Assembly (NCBI GenBank): GCA_949290725.1 | Contig: CASEST010000036.1 | Coordinates: forward strand, 1-20,338 | Length of the DNA: 20,338 nt | From: an uncultured bacterium | GTDB lineage: Bacteria; Bacillota_I; Bacilli_A; RFN20; CAG-826 | Direction: 5' to 3' | In this document: in pieces, positions 1-8,524 of the stretch | Layout of the letters: each line of letters starts with the position of its first letter | Position numbering within the stretch: position 1 is the first letter of the stretch | The notes under the pieces: generated by a model | The model's input: only the letters and a program-made list of their open reading frames with translations | What the model was told of the DNA's origin: nothing | Databases searched by the model: none | Position numbers and translations under genes: made by a program

Positions 1-2037
1 AATCCTTTAGGATGCTGCCCATCATGTAATGGGTTAGGTATTAAACAAGAGGTTGATTTAGATTTATTAGTTCCAGATAAAAATCTATCTATCTCGGATG
101 GCGCTATTTTATATTATAAAAACATAGTTAATTCGACCAATTTAGATTGGTTATCTTTTAAAACGCTTTTAGATTTTTATCATATTGATATTAATAAATC
201 TTTTAAAGATTTATCTAAGGAAGAAGTAGATATTATATTAAATGGGTCGAAGGAAGCTATTGCTTATACTTTGACTTCAGTTAGTGGAAATATTTCAAAA
301 AAATTTGGTCATATCGAAGGAGTAAAAGAAAGGATAGAACGTCTTTATAATGAAACGAGCAGTGAATTTAACCGTCAATATTATGCTAAATTCTTAAAAG
401 ATAGTGAATGTAGTGATTGTCATGGAGCAAGATTAAATAAGGAAGTCCTTTCGGTTTTTATTGATGAGAAAAATATCTATGATGTATGCTCTTTAACCTT
501 AGATAAACTTCATTTATGGATTTTATCTTTAAAAAATAAACTAAGCGAATATCAATTAAATATCGCTGAATTGGTGATTAATGAAATTTTAAATCGTGTC
601 CAGTTTTTAATTGATGTTGGCTTAGAATATTTAACTTTATCTCGTTATGCAATGACTTTAAGTGGGGGTGAGGCTCAAAGAATTAGATTAGCTACACAAA
701 TTGGATCGAAACTTAGTGGAGTTTTATATGTTTTAGATGAACCTTCAATAGGATTGCATCAAAAAGATAGTGCTAGATTAATTAATTCTTTAAAAGAAAT
801 GCGAGATCTAGGTAATACCTTGATTGTTGTAGAACACGATGATGAGATGATTAAAGCTGCCGATTATATTGTTGATATCGGCCCTAAAGCAGGAGTTCAT
901 GGCGGGGAAGTTGTAGCTAAGGGAAGTTTAAATGATATTGAAAAAGCTACAAACTCTTTAACTGGCGATTATTTAAGCGGACGTAAAAAAATATTTGTTC
1001 CAGAAAAAAGAAGAAAAGGAAATGGGAAGTTTATCACTTTAAAAGGAGCATCTTTAAATAATTTAAAAAATGTAAACGTAAAAATTCCTTTAGGCTGTTT
1101 TGTTTGTGTAACTGGCGTAAGCGGAAGTGGAAAATCTTCCTTAGTTAATGAAACTTTATATAAAGCTCTATATAAAAAAATAAACGGAATTGAAACTAAT
1201 CCAGGTCCTTATAAGAGTTCAGAAGGAATTGAAAATATTGATAAAGTTATTAATATTTCTCAAGAACCTATTGGTAAAACTCCTCGTTCTAATCCAGCCA
1301 CTTATATAAAGGCTTTCGATGATATTCGTGATATTTTTGCTCTTACCCCTGAAGCTAAAGCTCGTGGTTTTAATAAATCACGTTTCTCTTTTAATATGCC
1401 TGGAGGAAGATGCGAACATTGTCAAGGGGCTGGTGTAACGCGCATTCCGATGAACTTTTTACCTGATGTTTATGTTAAATGCGATGAATGTGATGGAAAA
1501 AGATATAATTCGGAAACATTAGCCTGCTTATATAAAGGCAAAAATATTTATGATGTCTTAGAGATGAGAAGTGAAGAAGCTTATGAATTCTTCAAAAATA
1601 ATTCAAAATTAGCTTATAAACTTAAAACTTTATGCGATGTTGGATTAGGTTATATTAAACTTGGCCAAAGTGCGGTTACATTAAGTGGTGGTGAAGCTCA
1701 ACGTGTTAAATTGGCTTATTATTTAGAGAAAAAACCTACTGGTAAAACATTATATATCTTAGATGAACCAACCACTGGATTACATACTGATGATGTTAAT
1801 CGCTTATTAAAAGTTTTAGAAGATATTGTAAATCATGGGGACACTGTTTTAGTAATTGAACACAATTTAGATGTTATTAAAATGGCTGACTATATTATAG
1901 ATATTGGCCCTGATGGGGGAGATAAAGGTGGTAAAATTATAGCAGAGGGAACCCCTGAAGAAATTTGCGAATCGAAGATATCCTATACTGGAGAATATTT
2001 AAAACCAGTTTTAGAAAGAGATAAAAAAGGAGAATAG
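1..2037 (+). CDS. uvrA: UvrABC system protein A, 5'-truncated by window edge
   Basis: Damage-recognition ATPase of nucleotide excision repair; the dimer scans DNA with UvrB in the cytoplasm. The reading frame is open from base 1, so the roughly 678 codons here are the C-terminal two thirds or more of a protein normally about 940 residues; the first Walker A lies outside. Visible in order: the second half of the first zinc finger (CPSCNGLG near the start), the first ABC signature LSGGEAQR (about 660) with Walker B LYVLDEPSIGLH, the second Walker A GVSGSGKSS (about 1114-1140), the second zinc finger with paired cysteines CEHC...CDEC, and the second signature and Walker B (LYILDEPTTGLH). An internal TTG at 271 is not the start, because UvrA homology continues upstream. 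It ends in TAG 2 nt before lgt. In many Bacilli uvrA follows uvrB, which is probably just outside. All motifs seen are intact. Confidence 0.97.
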   Translation, partial: NPLGCCPSCNGLGIKQEVDLDLLVPDKNLSISDGAILYYKNIVNSTNLDWLSFKTLLDFYHIDINKSFKDLSKEEVDIILNGSKEAIAYTLTSVSGNISKKFGHIEGVKERIERLYNETSSEFNRQYYAKFLKDSECSDCHGARLNKEVLSVFIDEKNIYDVCSLTLDKLHLWILSLKNKLSEYQLNIAELVINEILNRVQFLIDVGLEYLTLSRYAMTLSGGEAQRIRLATQIGSKLSGVLYVLDEPSIGLHQKDSARLINSLKEMRDLGNTLIVVEHDDEMIKAADYIVDIGPKAGVHGGEVVAKGSLNDIEKATNSLTGDYLSGRKKIFVPEKRRKGNGKFITLKGASLNNLKNVNVKIPLGCFVCVTGVSGSGKSSLVNETLYKALYKKINGIETNPGPYKSSEGIENIDKVINISQEPIGKTPRSNPATYIKAFDDIRDIFALTPEAKARGFNKSRFSFNMPGGRCEHCQGAGVTRIPMNFLPDVYVKCDECDGKRYNSETLACLYKGKNIYDVLEMRSEEAYEFFKNNSKLAYKLKTLCDVGLGYIKLGQSAVTLSGGEAQRVKLAYYLEKKPTGKTLYILDEPTTGLHTDDVNRLLKVLEDIVNHGDTVLVIEHNLDVIKMADYIIDIGPDGGDKGGKIIAEGTPEEICESKISYTGEYLKPVLERDKKGE

Positions 2038-2039
2038 GT

Positions 2040-3512
2040 ATGGTTTTATATAACATTGTTTATTATTTTGGAATAGTTTTATTTCTTTTTGGTCTTGTTA
2101 GTCTCTTTTATTTTCTATATTTAATTAAAAAAAGAGAGAGTGAATGTAAGTCATTTAAAGAAGTAGTAATTAAAAATAAAATTAAATTATCTATTCCTTT
2201 CTTAAGCTTTTTAATTGGTTTTGTTTTGCTTAATGTTGCTTTCTATCTTGACCCTGTAACTAGTGAACATTTAGCTGATAATAATATTGAGATACTTTGG
2301 TATCATCAAGCAATGGTGTATATTTTTGGGGTCTTATTTGTAATTTCGTTATTTTCATTTATTTTTGCCTTATTTACTAAATTATATTTAGAACAATATC
2401 CTTTAAAAAAGAAAACTAATAATATTTGGCTTGCTTCATCAATTATCTCTTTATTAATTACTTTTTATTTTTATGGTGAAGGGAACGCTCCATATTTGGT
2501 TTATCCATTAGCTAACGCTCTTTATATTGGAGCTCAAGGAATAAAAATTATTAACGTATATCGTTTTGGCAGTGCTTTTGATGATGGCTTAGTTATTTAT
2601 TTATATGCGATATTTATTTTATTTGGAGCATGTTTAGTCGCCTATGTTTGTGATTATAAACTATATAAAGAGTATGGCAAGCATGATTTAATTACTAATA
2701 CTTTTTTAGTTGCTTTTCCTTGTGGAGTAATCGGAGCAAGAATTTGGTATGTAGTAATTAATTTGATTGATTATGGAACCCGTTCAGATTTTTATGGCGA
2801 TAAATGGGTAAATATTTTTAATATGCGACTTGGTGGCTTAGCCATAATGGGAGGAGCTGTTTTTGGAATTATTGCCGGCGTATCTCAAGTTTTAATTGTA
2901 AAATATGGTTTAAAAAGAGAACGTTACAAAAACTTTTCATTATTAAAAGCGGCAGACATTATTGTTCCAGCTATTCTTTTCGCTCAAGCGATTGGTCGAA
3001 TTGGAAATTTCTTTAACAATGAAGTTTTCGGCTTTCCAGTTGATCGTTCGTTATGGGAATGGCTACCTAATTGGATTACAAATAATATGTATTATCAACA
3101 TGGAGATATTTATAATCCTTATCCAAATGAAATTACTGATCCAATGGAATTTTGGCTTGATCAAGGAGCGATAGAATTACCACTTTTCTTTATCGAATTT
3201 TGTACTAATTTAATTGGATATTTTGTTTTGGAATATCTCTTTAGAAGAGCGTTTAAAAAACATCATAGCGATGGAAGCTTAGTTGGTGGTTATTTGATTT
3301 GGTATGGATTAACTAGAGTTGTTTTAGAGCCAATGAGAAATAGTAGCGATATGTATAATAGCTCAATAGTTACCGCTTATATTATGTTTGGAGCAGGGGT
3401 TTTACTAGTCGCTTTCTTCATCTTTAATAATTATTATGTTAAACGTAATAAGATTTGGTGGTATAAATCATTAGAAAATAATAAAGAATCAATAGAGGTT
3501 AAAAATGATTAA
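2040..3512 (+). CDS. lgt: Phosphatidylglycerol-prolipoprotein diacylglyceryl transferase with extra N-terminal membrane domain
   Basis: Membrane enzyme that moves diacylglycerol from phosphatidylglycerol to the lipobox cysteine of prelipoproteins. At 490 residues it is far longer than usual (about 260-300). The Lgt fold begins near residue 165. Before it lie about 160 residues with four predicted membrane spans (about 3-29, 50-70, 91-113, 128-146) that I cannot assign. Lgt landmarks: GARIWYVV (about 232-239), GGLAIMGG (265-272), the signature GRIGNFFNNEVFG (319-331, with the expected Arg, Asn, Glu, Gly), and WYGLTR (421-426, with the expected Tyr and Arg). The position of E. coli His103 is Met270 here, and the usual HPTxLYE is LPLFFIE. 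An extra extracytoplasmic loop lies at about 332-378. AAGGAG precedes the ATG, overlapping the end of uvrA. hprK, the usual upstream neighbour of lgt in Bacillus, is absent here. Confidence 0.92.
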   Translation: MVLYNIVYYFGIVLFLFGLVSLFYFLYLIKKRESECKSFKEVVIKNKIKLSIPFLSFLIGFVLLNVAFYLDPVTSEHLADNNIEILWYHQAMVYIFGVLFVISLFSFIFALFTKLYLEQYPLKKKTNNIWLASSIISLLITFYFYGEGNAPYLVYPLANALYIGAQGIKIINVYRFGSAFDDGLVIYLYAIFILFGACLVAYVCDYKLYKEYGKHDLITNTFLVAFPCGVIGARIWYVVINLIDYGTRSDFYGDKWVNIFNMRLGGLAIMGGAVFGIIAGVSQVLIVKYGLKRERYKNFSLLKAADIIVPAILFAQAIGRIGNFFNNEVFGFPVDRSLWEWLPNWITNNMYYQHGDIYNPYPNEITDPMEFWLDQGAIELPLFFIEFCTNLIGYFVLEYLFRRAFKKHHSDGSLVGGYLIWYGLTRVVLEPMRNSSDMYNSSIVTAYIMFGAGVLLVAFFIFNNYYVKRNKIWWYKSLENNKESIEVKND

Positions 3513-4155
3513 ATTATTAATTTTTGATATGGATGGAACGATTATTGATTCTGATGATGTTTTAATTAAAACTTGGGAAGAATTATTTAAACTTTATAAA
3601 AATAATGAAGTTTTTAATCCTGATAAGATTGCCGAATATAGCGGTCCACCACTTTCTTATGCAATAAATGATGCTTTTAAGGATTTTGATGATAAGGAAT
3701 TTATTCGTCAAGAATATCGCGCTCGTACAAAAAAATATTATGATACTGATTTACATAATTTCCCTAATTGTAAAGAAGTTATTCTTAAACTTTTTGAAGA
3801 CGGAATTAAATTGTGTATTTTAACTGCTAAAAATTTAGAAATGACTAAATATTGTTTAGATAAAATCGGTATTTTGGAATGTTTTGATGATTTAATTACT
3901 TGTGATTCCTCTTTTCCTAGCAAACCTGATCCAGCCGCTATAAACTATTTATTAGAAAAATATAATTTTAAAAATAACGAAGCAATCATGGTTGGAGATA
4001 CATATTATGATGCTTTAGCAGCTAAAAATGCTCACATTGATTCAATTATTTTTACAATGAGAAAAAGAGTTCGCCTCAATGAAGTGAATATAACTTTTAA
4101 GGCTAAAGATTATTTAGAATTTTATGATTATATAGAATCGAGAAATAAAATTTAA
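3505..4155 (+). CDS. HAD-superfamily phosphatase, PpaX/Gph-like
   Basis: Cytosolic haloacid dehalogenase-type hydrolase of 216 residues, the normal size for PpaX or phosphoglycolate phosphatase relatives. Motif I is DMDGT with nucleophile Asp8 and Asp10; an alpha-helical cap follows; motif II is ILTAKN with Thr107; motif III Lys is Lys140 in SKPDP; motif IV is GDTYYD with Asp165 and Asp169. It overlaps the end of lgt by 8 bp, and the start is preceded by AGAGG at about 3494. In Bacillus, lgt is followed by ppaX, a pyrophosphatase acting on the pyrophosphate released by HPr kinase/phosphorylase. The position therefore suggests a PpaX descendant, but without hprK in view the substrate stays open; phosphoglycolate or another small phosphate ester is possible. 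Family assignment is firm, substrate is not. Confidence 0.88.
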   Translation: MIKLLIFDMDGTIIDSDDVLIKTWEELFKLYKNNEVFNPDKIAEYSGPPLSYAINDAFKDFDDKEFIRQEYRARTKKYYDTDLHNFPNCKEVILKLFEDGIKLCILTAKNLEMTKYCLDKIGILECFDDLITCDSSFPSKPDPAAINYLLEKYNFKNNEAIMVGDTYYDALAAKNAHIDSIIFTMRKRVRLNEVNITFKAKDYLEFYDYIESRNKI

Positions 4156-5108
4156 TGGAAAAAAGTTCGTTCACAAAAGAAATAAAAGATGAAATTACAT
4201 CTTTAGAATTTAGTTCAATGGTAAATATGTCGCTTTTATCTGCTTTTTTAAAGTGCAATGGAACTTTAAAAGTTCATGATAAAAAAGAGATAGTTGTCTT
4301 AAAAACTGAAAACGCCCAAGTTGCTAAATATATCTATAATCTTTTAAAAAAAGAATTTAAAGGGGTTAATTTAACTTTTACTTTTAGAAAAAATATGCGT
4401 TTTAATAAATCTTATGAATATTTAATCAATATTTTTTCGATGGTTGATGAGATATTTGAAAAACTCGAATTAGATTTTTTATCTTCGAAAATCCCTTTAA
4501 AACTAACTAATAAAGATGAGAAAGTTAGAGGATATGCGATAGGATTATTTTTATGTAGCGGGAGTTGTTCAAATCCAATTTCAAGCAACTATCATTTTGA
4601 GATTTATACTCATGATGAGGAATATTCAAAAAATATTGTTAAACTTTTTAACAAAATCAAAGTATATCCTTTTGAATTTAAAGAAATTAAAAGAAGAAAT
4701 AATTATGTCGTTTATTTAAAAAAGAGCGAACAAATTGCTTCTTTTTTAGCATATATGGATGCAAATAATTGTTCTTTAACTTATGAAGGATATCGTCTTG
4801 ATCGCGATTTAGTTAATTATACTAATCGTCAAGCAAATCTTGATGTCTATAATTACAAAAAATCAATTAAAAAAAGTGAGGAATTAATTAAAATTATAAA
4901 TTTAATTGATGATCGCATTGGAATAGATAATATTTATAATGAGAAGATTAGAGAATTATGTAAATTAAGAAAAGAAAATCCCGAAGCTTCTTATAATGAT
5001 CTTGCTTCGCTTTTAAGTGAGAAATTATCTAAAAAAGTCTCAAAAAGCAACATTAATCACCTTATAATTAAAATTAAGGAAATGGGAGAACGTCTTAATG
5101 AAAGATAA
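4155..5108 (+). CDS. whiA: DNA-binding protein WhiA
   Basis: WhiA (DUF199) protein of 317 residues, the usual length: an N-terminal LAGLIDADG-like domain without nuclease residues and a C-terminal helix-turn-helix. The beginning (SSFTKEIKDEI) and the block RGYAIGLFLCSGSCSNP (about 125-141) match the family, as does the C-terminal pattern of LCKLRKENPEASYNDLASLL followed by SKSNINHLI. In Streptomyces WhiA controls sporulation; in Bacillus it influences division and chromosome segregation. Its start shares one base with the stop of the HAD gene (TAATG), with no strong Shine-Dalgarno, pointing to translational coupling. In Bacillus whiA sits behind rapZ and yvcK; neither is present here, so the neighbourhood is a condensed version of two separate Bacillus clusters. 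Confidence 0.93.
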   Translation: MEKSSFTKEIKDEITSLEFSSMVNMSLLSAFLKCNGTLKVHDKKEIVVLKTENAQVAKYIYNLLKKEFKGVNLTFTFRKNMRFNKSYEYLINIFSMVDEIFEKLELDFLSSKIPLKLTNKDEKVRGYAIGLFLCSGSCSNPISSNYHFEIYTHDEEYSKNIVKLFNKIKVYPFEFKEIKRRNNYVVYLKKSEQIASFLAYMDANNCSLTYEGYRLDRDLVNYTNRQANLDVYNYKKSIKKSEELIKIINLIDDRIGIDNIYNEKIRELCKLRKENPEASYNDLASLLSEKLSKKVSKSNINHLIIKIKEMGERLNER

Positions 5109-5352
5109 TAATAAATTTTTAAAAGAATTTGGGATTAAATTAAAAGAGATTCGTTTTAAACAAGATTTAACCCAAGAGGAGGTTTCTCTACTTTCTGGAA
5201 TTAGAAAGAATTATTATGCAGATTTAGAAAATGGACGAAGAAATCCTACTTTATTAACTTTAATTAAGGTATCTGCTGGATTAAAGGTTCCATTAAAAGA
5301 AATGGTCGATGGTATCGGAGATGAATTAAAAAGTTATGATGAAGACGATTAA
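5098..5352 (+). CDS. Small XRE-family helix-turn-helix regulator
   Basis: An 84-residue protein made almost entirely of a Cro/CI-type helix-turn-helix domain (about residues 8-68): GIKLKEIRFKQDLTQEEVSLL, a recognition helix around IRKNYYADLENGRRNP, then LLTLIKVSAGLKVPL. No ligand-binding or dimerisation domain is attached. It overlaps the end of whiA by 11 bp and carries GGGAG about 9 nt before its ATG. Its last 17 bp overlap the start of the L-serine dehydratase, so the two are probably translated together. The regulator may control the dehydratase or the whole run. The target is not visible from the sequence. Confidence 0.85.
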   Translation: MKDNNKFLKEFGIKLKEIRFKQDLTQEEVSLLSGIRKNYYADLENGRRNPTLLTLIKVSAGLKVPLKEMVDGIGDELKSYDEDD

Positions 5353-6550
5353 AGAATTATATATTATTGGTCCTGGACCTAGTTCTAGCCATACGATTGG
5401 CCCTTATAAAGCAACTTTAGATTTTCTTAAAAATTATAATTATGATTATATAAGAGTTACTTTATATGGTTCTTTAGCTTTAACTGGAAAAGGACACTTA
5501 ACCGATAAAATAATTAAATCAACAATTGGTGATATCAAAAATGATATTCTTTTTAATATCGATGAAAAGAATTTGATTCATCCAAACACAATGGTATTTG
5601 AAGGCTATATGAATAATGCTTTAATTAATCGAGCAATATATTTTTCAACTGGTGGTGGTGAAGTTTTAAAAAATAATTTAATCAAAAAAAATAATAATTT
5701 TATTTATCCTTACACCTCTTTTAAAGATATTAAAGAGGATTGTAAAAAAAGAGGAATTAGCGATTTAAAAGAGATTGTTAATCAATATGAGGATAGCGAT
5801 ATCGATATTTATTTAAAAGAAATTCTTTTAAAAATGCTTGAATCAGTAGAAAGCGGCTTAAAAAAAGAAGGGGTTTTACCAGGAAGCTTAAAAATAAAAC
5901 GTATTGCTAAAGAATTATTTATTAAATCTTTAACTATTGCTGATCAAAAAGAAAAAGAAGATATGCTTTTAACTTCTTTTGCTTATGCTACTAGCGAAAA
6001 TAATGCTAGTGGAGAAATAATCGTAACAGCCCCTACCTGTGGTAGTGCAGGTATAATTCCAGCGATTCTTTATTATTATAAAAAGATTTTAAATTATCCT
6101 GATCAAAAATTGATCGATGCTTTAAAAGTTGCCTCATTATTTGGTAATTTAGCTAAAGAAAATGCAAGTATTAGCGGAGCGGTTGGAGGATGCCAAGCTG
6201 AAATAGGGGTCGCTTCATCAATGGGAGCTGTAATTTTTTCTTATTTAAATGATTTGAATATTTATCAAATAGAATATGCAGCTGAAGTTGCATTAGAGCA
6301 TTTTTTAGGTTTAACCTGTGATCCAGTTAAAGGATATGTTCAAATTCCATGTATCGAAAGAAATGGAATCGGAGTTTTAAGAAGTAAAGCAGCATTTCTA
6401 TATGCAAAAAATATCGCTCCATTAAGGAAAAATAAAGTATCTTTTGATAATGTTTTAAAAGCGATGAAAATAACTGGAGATGATCTTTCAATAGAATATA
6501 AAGAAACTAGTATTTCTGGTTTAGCAAAAGTAATCGATGATGAAGATTAA
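5336..6550 (+). CDS. sdaA: Iron-sulfur L-serine dehydratase, single chain
   Basis: Converts L-serine to pyruvate and ammonia with a [4Fe-4S] cluster in the cytosol. The 404-residue chain joins the beta-type N-terminal part (GPGPSSSHTIGP, residues 12-23) to the alpha-type catalytic part (APTCGSAGIIPAIL, from residue 232), whereas many Gram-positives encode two subunits. Cluster ligand candidates Cys286, Cys328 and Cys339 are spaced 42 and 11 residues apart, the spacing I recall for the Legionella enzyme; Cys235 lies in the APTCGSAG loop. There is no C-terminal cysteine. At 404 residues it is shorter than E. coli SdaA (about 454), mainly in the N-terminal half. The start is one of two adjacent ATGs (5336, 5339); the only SD-like GGAG is about 15 nt away, so coupling through the 17-bp overlap with the regulator gene is likely. 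The oxygen-sensitive enzyme fits an anaerobic lifestyle. Confidence 0.92.
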   Translation: MMKTIKELYIIGPGPSSSHTIGPYKATLDFLKNYNYDYIRVTLYGSLALTGKGHLTDKIIKSTIGDIKNDILFNIDEKNLIHPNTMVFEGYMNNALINRAIYFSTGGGEVLKNNLIKKNNNFIYPYTSFKDIKEDCKKRGISDLKEIVNQYEDSDIDIYLKEILLKMLESVESGLKKEGVLPGSLKIKRIAKELFIKSLTIADQKEKEDMLLTSFAYATSENNASGEIIVTAPTCGSAGIIPAILYYYKKILNYPDQKLIDALKVASLFGNLAKENASISGAVGGCQAEIGVASSMGAVIFSYLNDLNIYQIEYAAEVALEHFLGLTCDPVKGYVQIPCIERNGIGVLRSKAAFLYAKNIAPLRKNKVSFDNVLKAMKITGDDLSIEYKETSISGLAKVIDDED

Positions 6551-6552
6551 TA

Positions 6553-6596
6553 AAAATAGGCTCAAGTGTTAGTAAACTAACAGATGAGCCTATTTT
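6553..6596. terminator. Bidirectional hairpin terminator between convergent operons
   Basis: The arms AAAATAGGCTCA (6553-6564) and TGAGCCTATTTT (6585-6596) are perfect 12-bp complements. Inside them is a second perfect stem, TGTTAGT / ACTAACA (6567-6573 and 6576-6582), separated from the outer stem by a 2x2 internal loop. A-runs on the left and T-runs on the right make it usable from both strands. It lies just past the serine dehydratase stop and 12 bp from the ATPase stop on the other strand. Confidence 0.9.
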
Positions 6597-6607
6597 AATA
6601 TATAGTT

Positions 6608-8524
6608 TTATTTAATCTTTTTATGAATCATTAATCTTAAGGAATTACAAACACAGATGAATGTTACACCGACATCAGCAAATATTCCTAACCACATCGC
6701 ATAAGATCCTAATAAGTTTGTAGCGGTTAAAACAATCGCAAATACTTTAAATATTAAGGCAAATATAATATTAAAATATACAACATTTAAGGTTTTTTTA
6801 GCGATTTTAATACCTTTTTCTAAAGTAGAAATTTTATCGTCCATTAAAACTATATCGCTAGCTTCAATTGCTGCATCGCTTCCTAAAGCGCCCATTGAAA
6901 CAGCAATATCAACTAATCCCATCGAAGGAGCATCGTTAATTCCATCACCAAGAAATGCAACAACTTTATTTTTCTTTTCTTCTTTTATTTTTTTAACATT
7001 TTCTACTTTATCTAAAGGCAATAAATTAGCTTTAACATTTTTAATTCCACATAAGGAAGCTACATAATTAGCTGTTTTTAAATTATCACCAGTTAACATA
7101 TAGCTATCTTTGATGCCATATTTATTAAATGTTGAGATTGCTTTAATTGAATCTTCTTTTATCTCATCTTTAATAATTATTGATCCATAAAATTTATAAT
7201 CATAGGAAACATAAACAATAGTTCCAATTTCATTATTTTCCTTATAATCAATATTATATTGTTCAAGCAATTTTGAATTACCAACTAATAATAATTTGCC
7301 TTTATATGTTCCTTTAATTCCTTTCCCTTCAATATCTTCTTCATCCTTAAATTCACTTATATCTATTTTATCTTTATCACCATTTAAGATGGATAATGCA
7401 ATTGGATGTAAAGAATTCGCTTCGGCAATTTTTGCTAATTTTAAAATTTCTTCTTTATTTATTGATTGAGTGGCTGGATAAATATCTGTAACAACAAAGT
7501 TGCCTTTAGTAATTGTACCTGTTTTATCTAAAATCACTGTGTCTAACTTAGATAGTTTTTCTAAATAGACACTGCCTTTGATAAGCATTTTGATTTTAGA
7601 AGCTTCACCAATTCCAACGAAATAAGCCATTGGGACTGATAAAACTAAAGCACAAGGACAAGAAACTACTAAAATCGAAGCAGCAATATAAATATAATCT
7701 TTCCAAGTTTCTAAATTTGTAGGATTTATAAATAAAGGTGGGACGATGGCTAATAAAAAAGCTAAAGCCATTACTATAGGAGTATAATATTTTGAAAAAC
7801 GGGTAATAAACTTTTCGTTTTTAGTTTTAGCATTAGTAGCATTTTCAACCATATCCATAATTTTTGAGACAGTAGAGTCATAAAAACTTTTTCTAACTTC
7901 AATAATTAATGGGGAACTTTTATTAATTACTCCGGATAAGATCTCATCATTCTCCTTAACTTTTCTAGGGACTGATTCACCAGTTAAAGAAGAAGTATCG
8001 ATAAATGAGTTTCCTTGAAGAATAACCCCATCTAATGGAACTCTTTCGCCGCTTTTTACAATTATTTTCTCACCAATATTTACATCATATGGGTCAACAA
8101 CTTTTTCTTCATTATTTATTAATAAAGTTGCTTTATCACTACGAATATCTAAAACTTCCTTAATGGATTTTCTTGATTTATTAACAGCATAATCTTCAAA
8201 CTTTTCACCGATTTGGAAAAATAATACAACTGCTAGAGCTTCTACATATTGATTAACCGCAAAAGCTGCTATTGAGGCGATTAAAGTTAATGTAATTTCA
8301 TCAAAAAATCTTTTCTTTTTAAAATTTTTAAATGTTTCTATAAAGAAATCGTATACTAATAGAAGATAAACAGCTAATGAGATTGGTAAAATAATTAAAG
8401 TCTTTACATCGCTAGTTCCTAAACTATTTTCGCCAAGAACCAAGTCGATAATTAGCAAAGGAAGGAAAGTAACTATTCCTAAAACAATTCGAAAAATATC
8501 AAATTTTTCTTTTTTTGACATCAT
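6608..8524 (-). CDS. P1B-2 type Zn/Cd/Pb-exporting ATPase lacking an N-terminal HMA domain
   Basis: Inner-membrane heavy-metal pump of 638 residues. Motifs: SLTGES (actuator, 179-184), the membrane metal site CPC (289-291), the phosphorylation loop DKTGT with Asp333, an HP motif (SLHPIA), TGDN, and the hinge GDGINDAP. The last two membrane helices carry the Lys (IFKVFAI) and Asp (GIFADVGVTF) characteristic of ZntA/CadA-type transporters, so the cargo is most likely Zn(II), Cd(II) or Pb(II), not copper. Unlike CadA and ZntA it starts directly at the first membrane helix region, with no metal-binding domain; that domain is encoded by the preceding gene, which overlaps this one by 4 bp. GGAGG precedes the tandem ATGs. 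Last gene of the arsR operon. Similar to cadA/zosA/zntA; I leave the symbol open. Confidence 0.94.
   Translation of the reverse strand: MMSKKEKFDIFRIVLGIVTFLPLLIIDLVLGENSLGTSDVKTLIILPISLAVYLLLVYDFFIETFKNFKKKRFFDEITLTLIASIAAFAVNQYVEALAVVLFFQIGEKFEDYAVNKSRKSIKEVLDIRSDKATLLINNEEKVVDPYDVNIGEKIIVKSGERVPLDGVILQGNSFIDTSSLTGESVPRKVKENDEILSGVINKSSPLIIEVRKSFYDSTVSKIMDMVENATNAKTKNEKFITRFSKYYTPIVMALAFLLAIVPPLFINPTNLETWKDYIYIAASILVVSCPCALVLSVPMAYFVGIGEASKIKMLIKGSVYLEKLSKLDTVILDKTGTITKGNFVVTDIYPATQSINKEEILKLAKIAEANSLHPIALSILNGDKDKIDISEFKDEEDIEGKGIKGTYKGKLLLVGNSKLLEQYNIDYKENNEIGTIVYVSYDYKFYGSIIIKDEIKEDSIKAISTFNKYGIKDSYMLTGDNLKTANYVASLCGIKNVKANLLPLDKVENVKKIKEEKKNKVVAFLGDGINDAPSMGLVDIAVSMGALGSDAAIEASDIVLMDDKISTLEKGIKIAKKTLNVVYFNIIFALIFKVFAIVLTATNLLGSYAMWLGIFADVGVTFICVCNSLRLMIHKKIK

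Noticed and set aside
271..2037. uvrA starting at TTG 271
   Set aside because: UvrA homology, including the CPSCNGLG zinc-finger half, continues in frame to base 1, so the gene is truncated by the window.
2962..3174. Short open frame inside lgt
   Set aside because: A frame-shifted shadow of lgt with no ribosome site.
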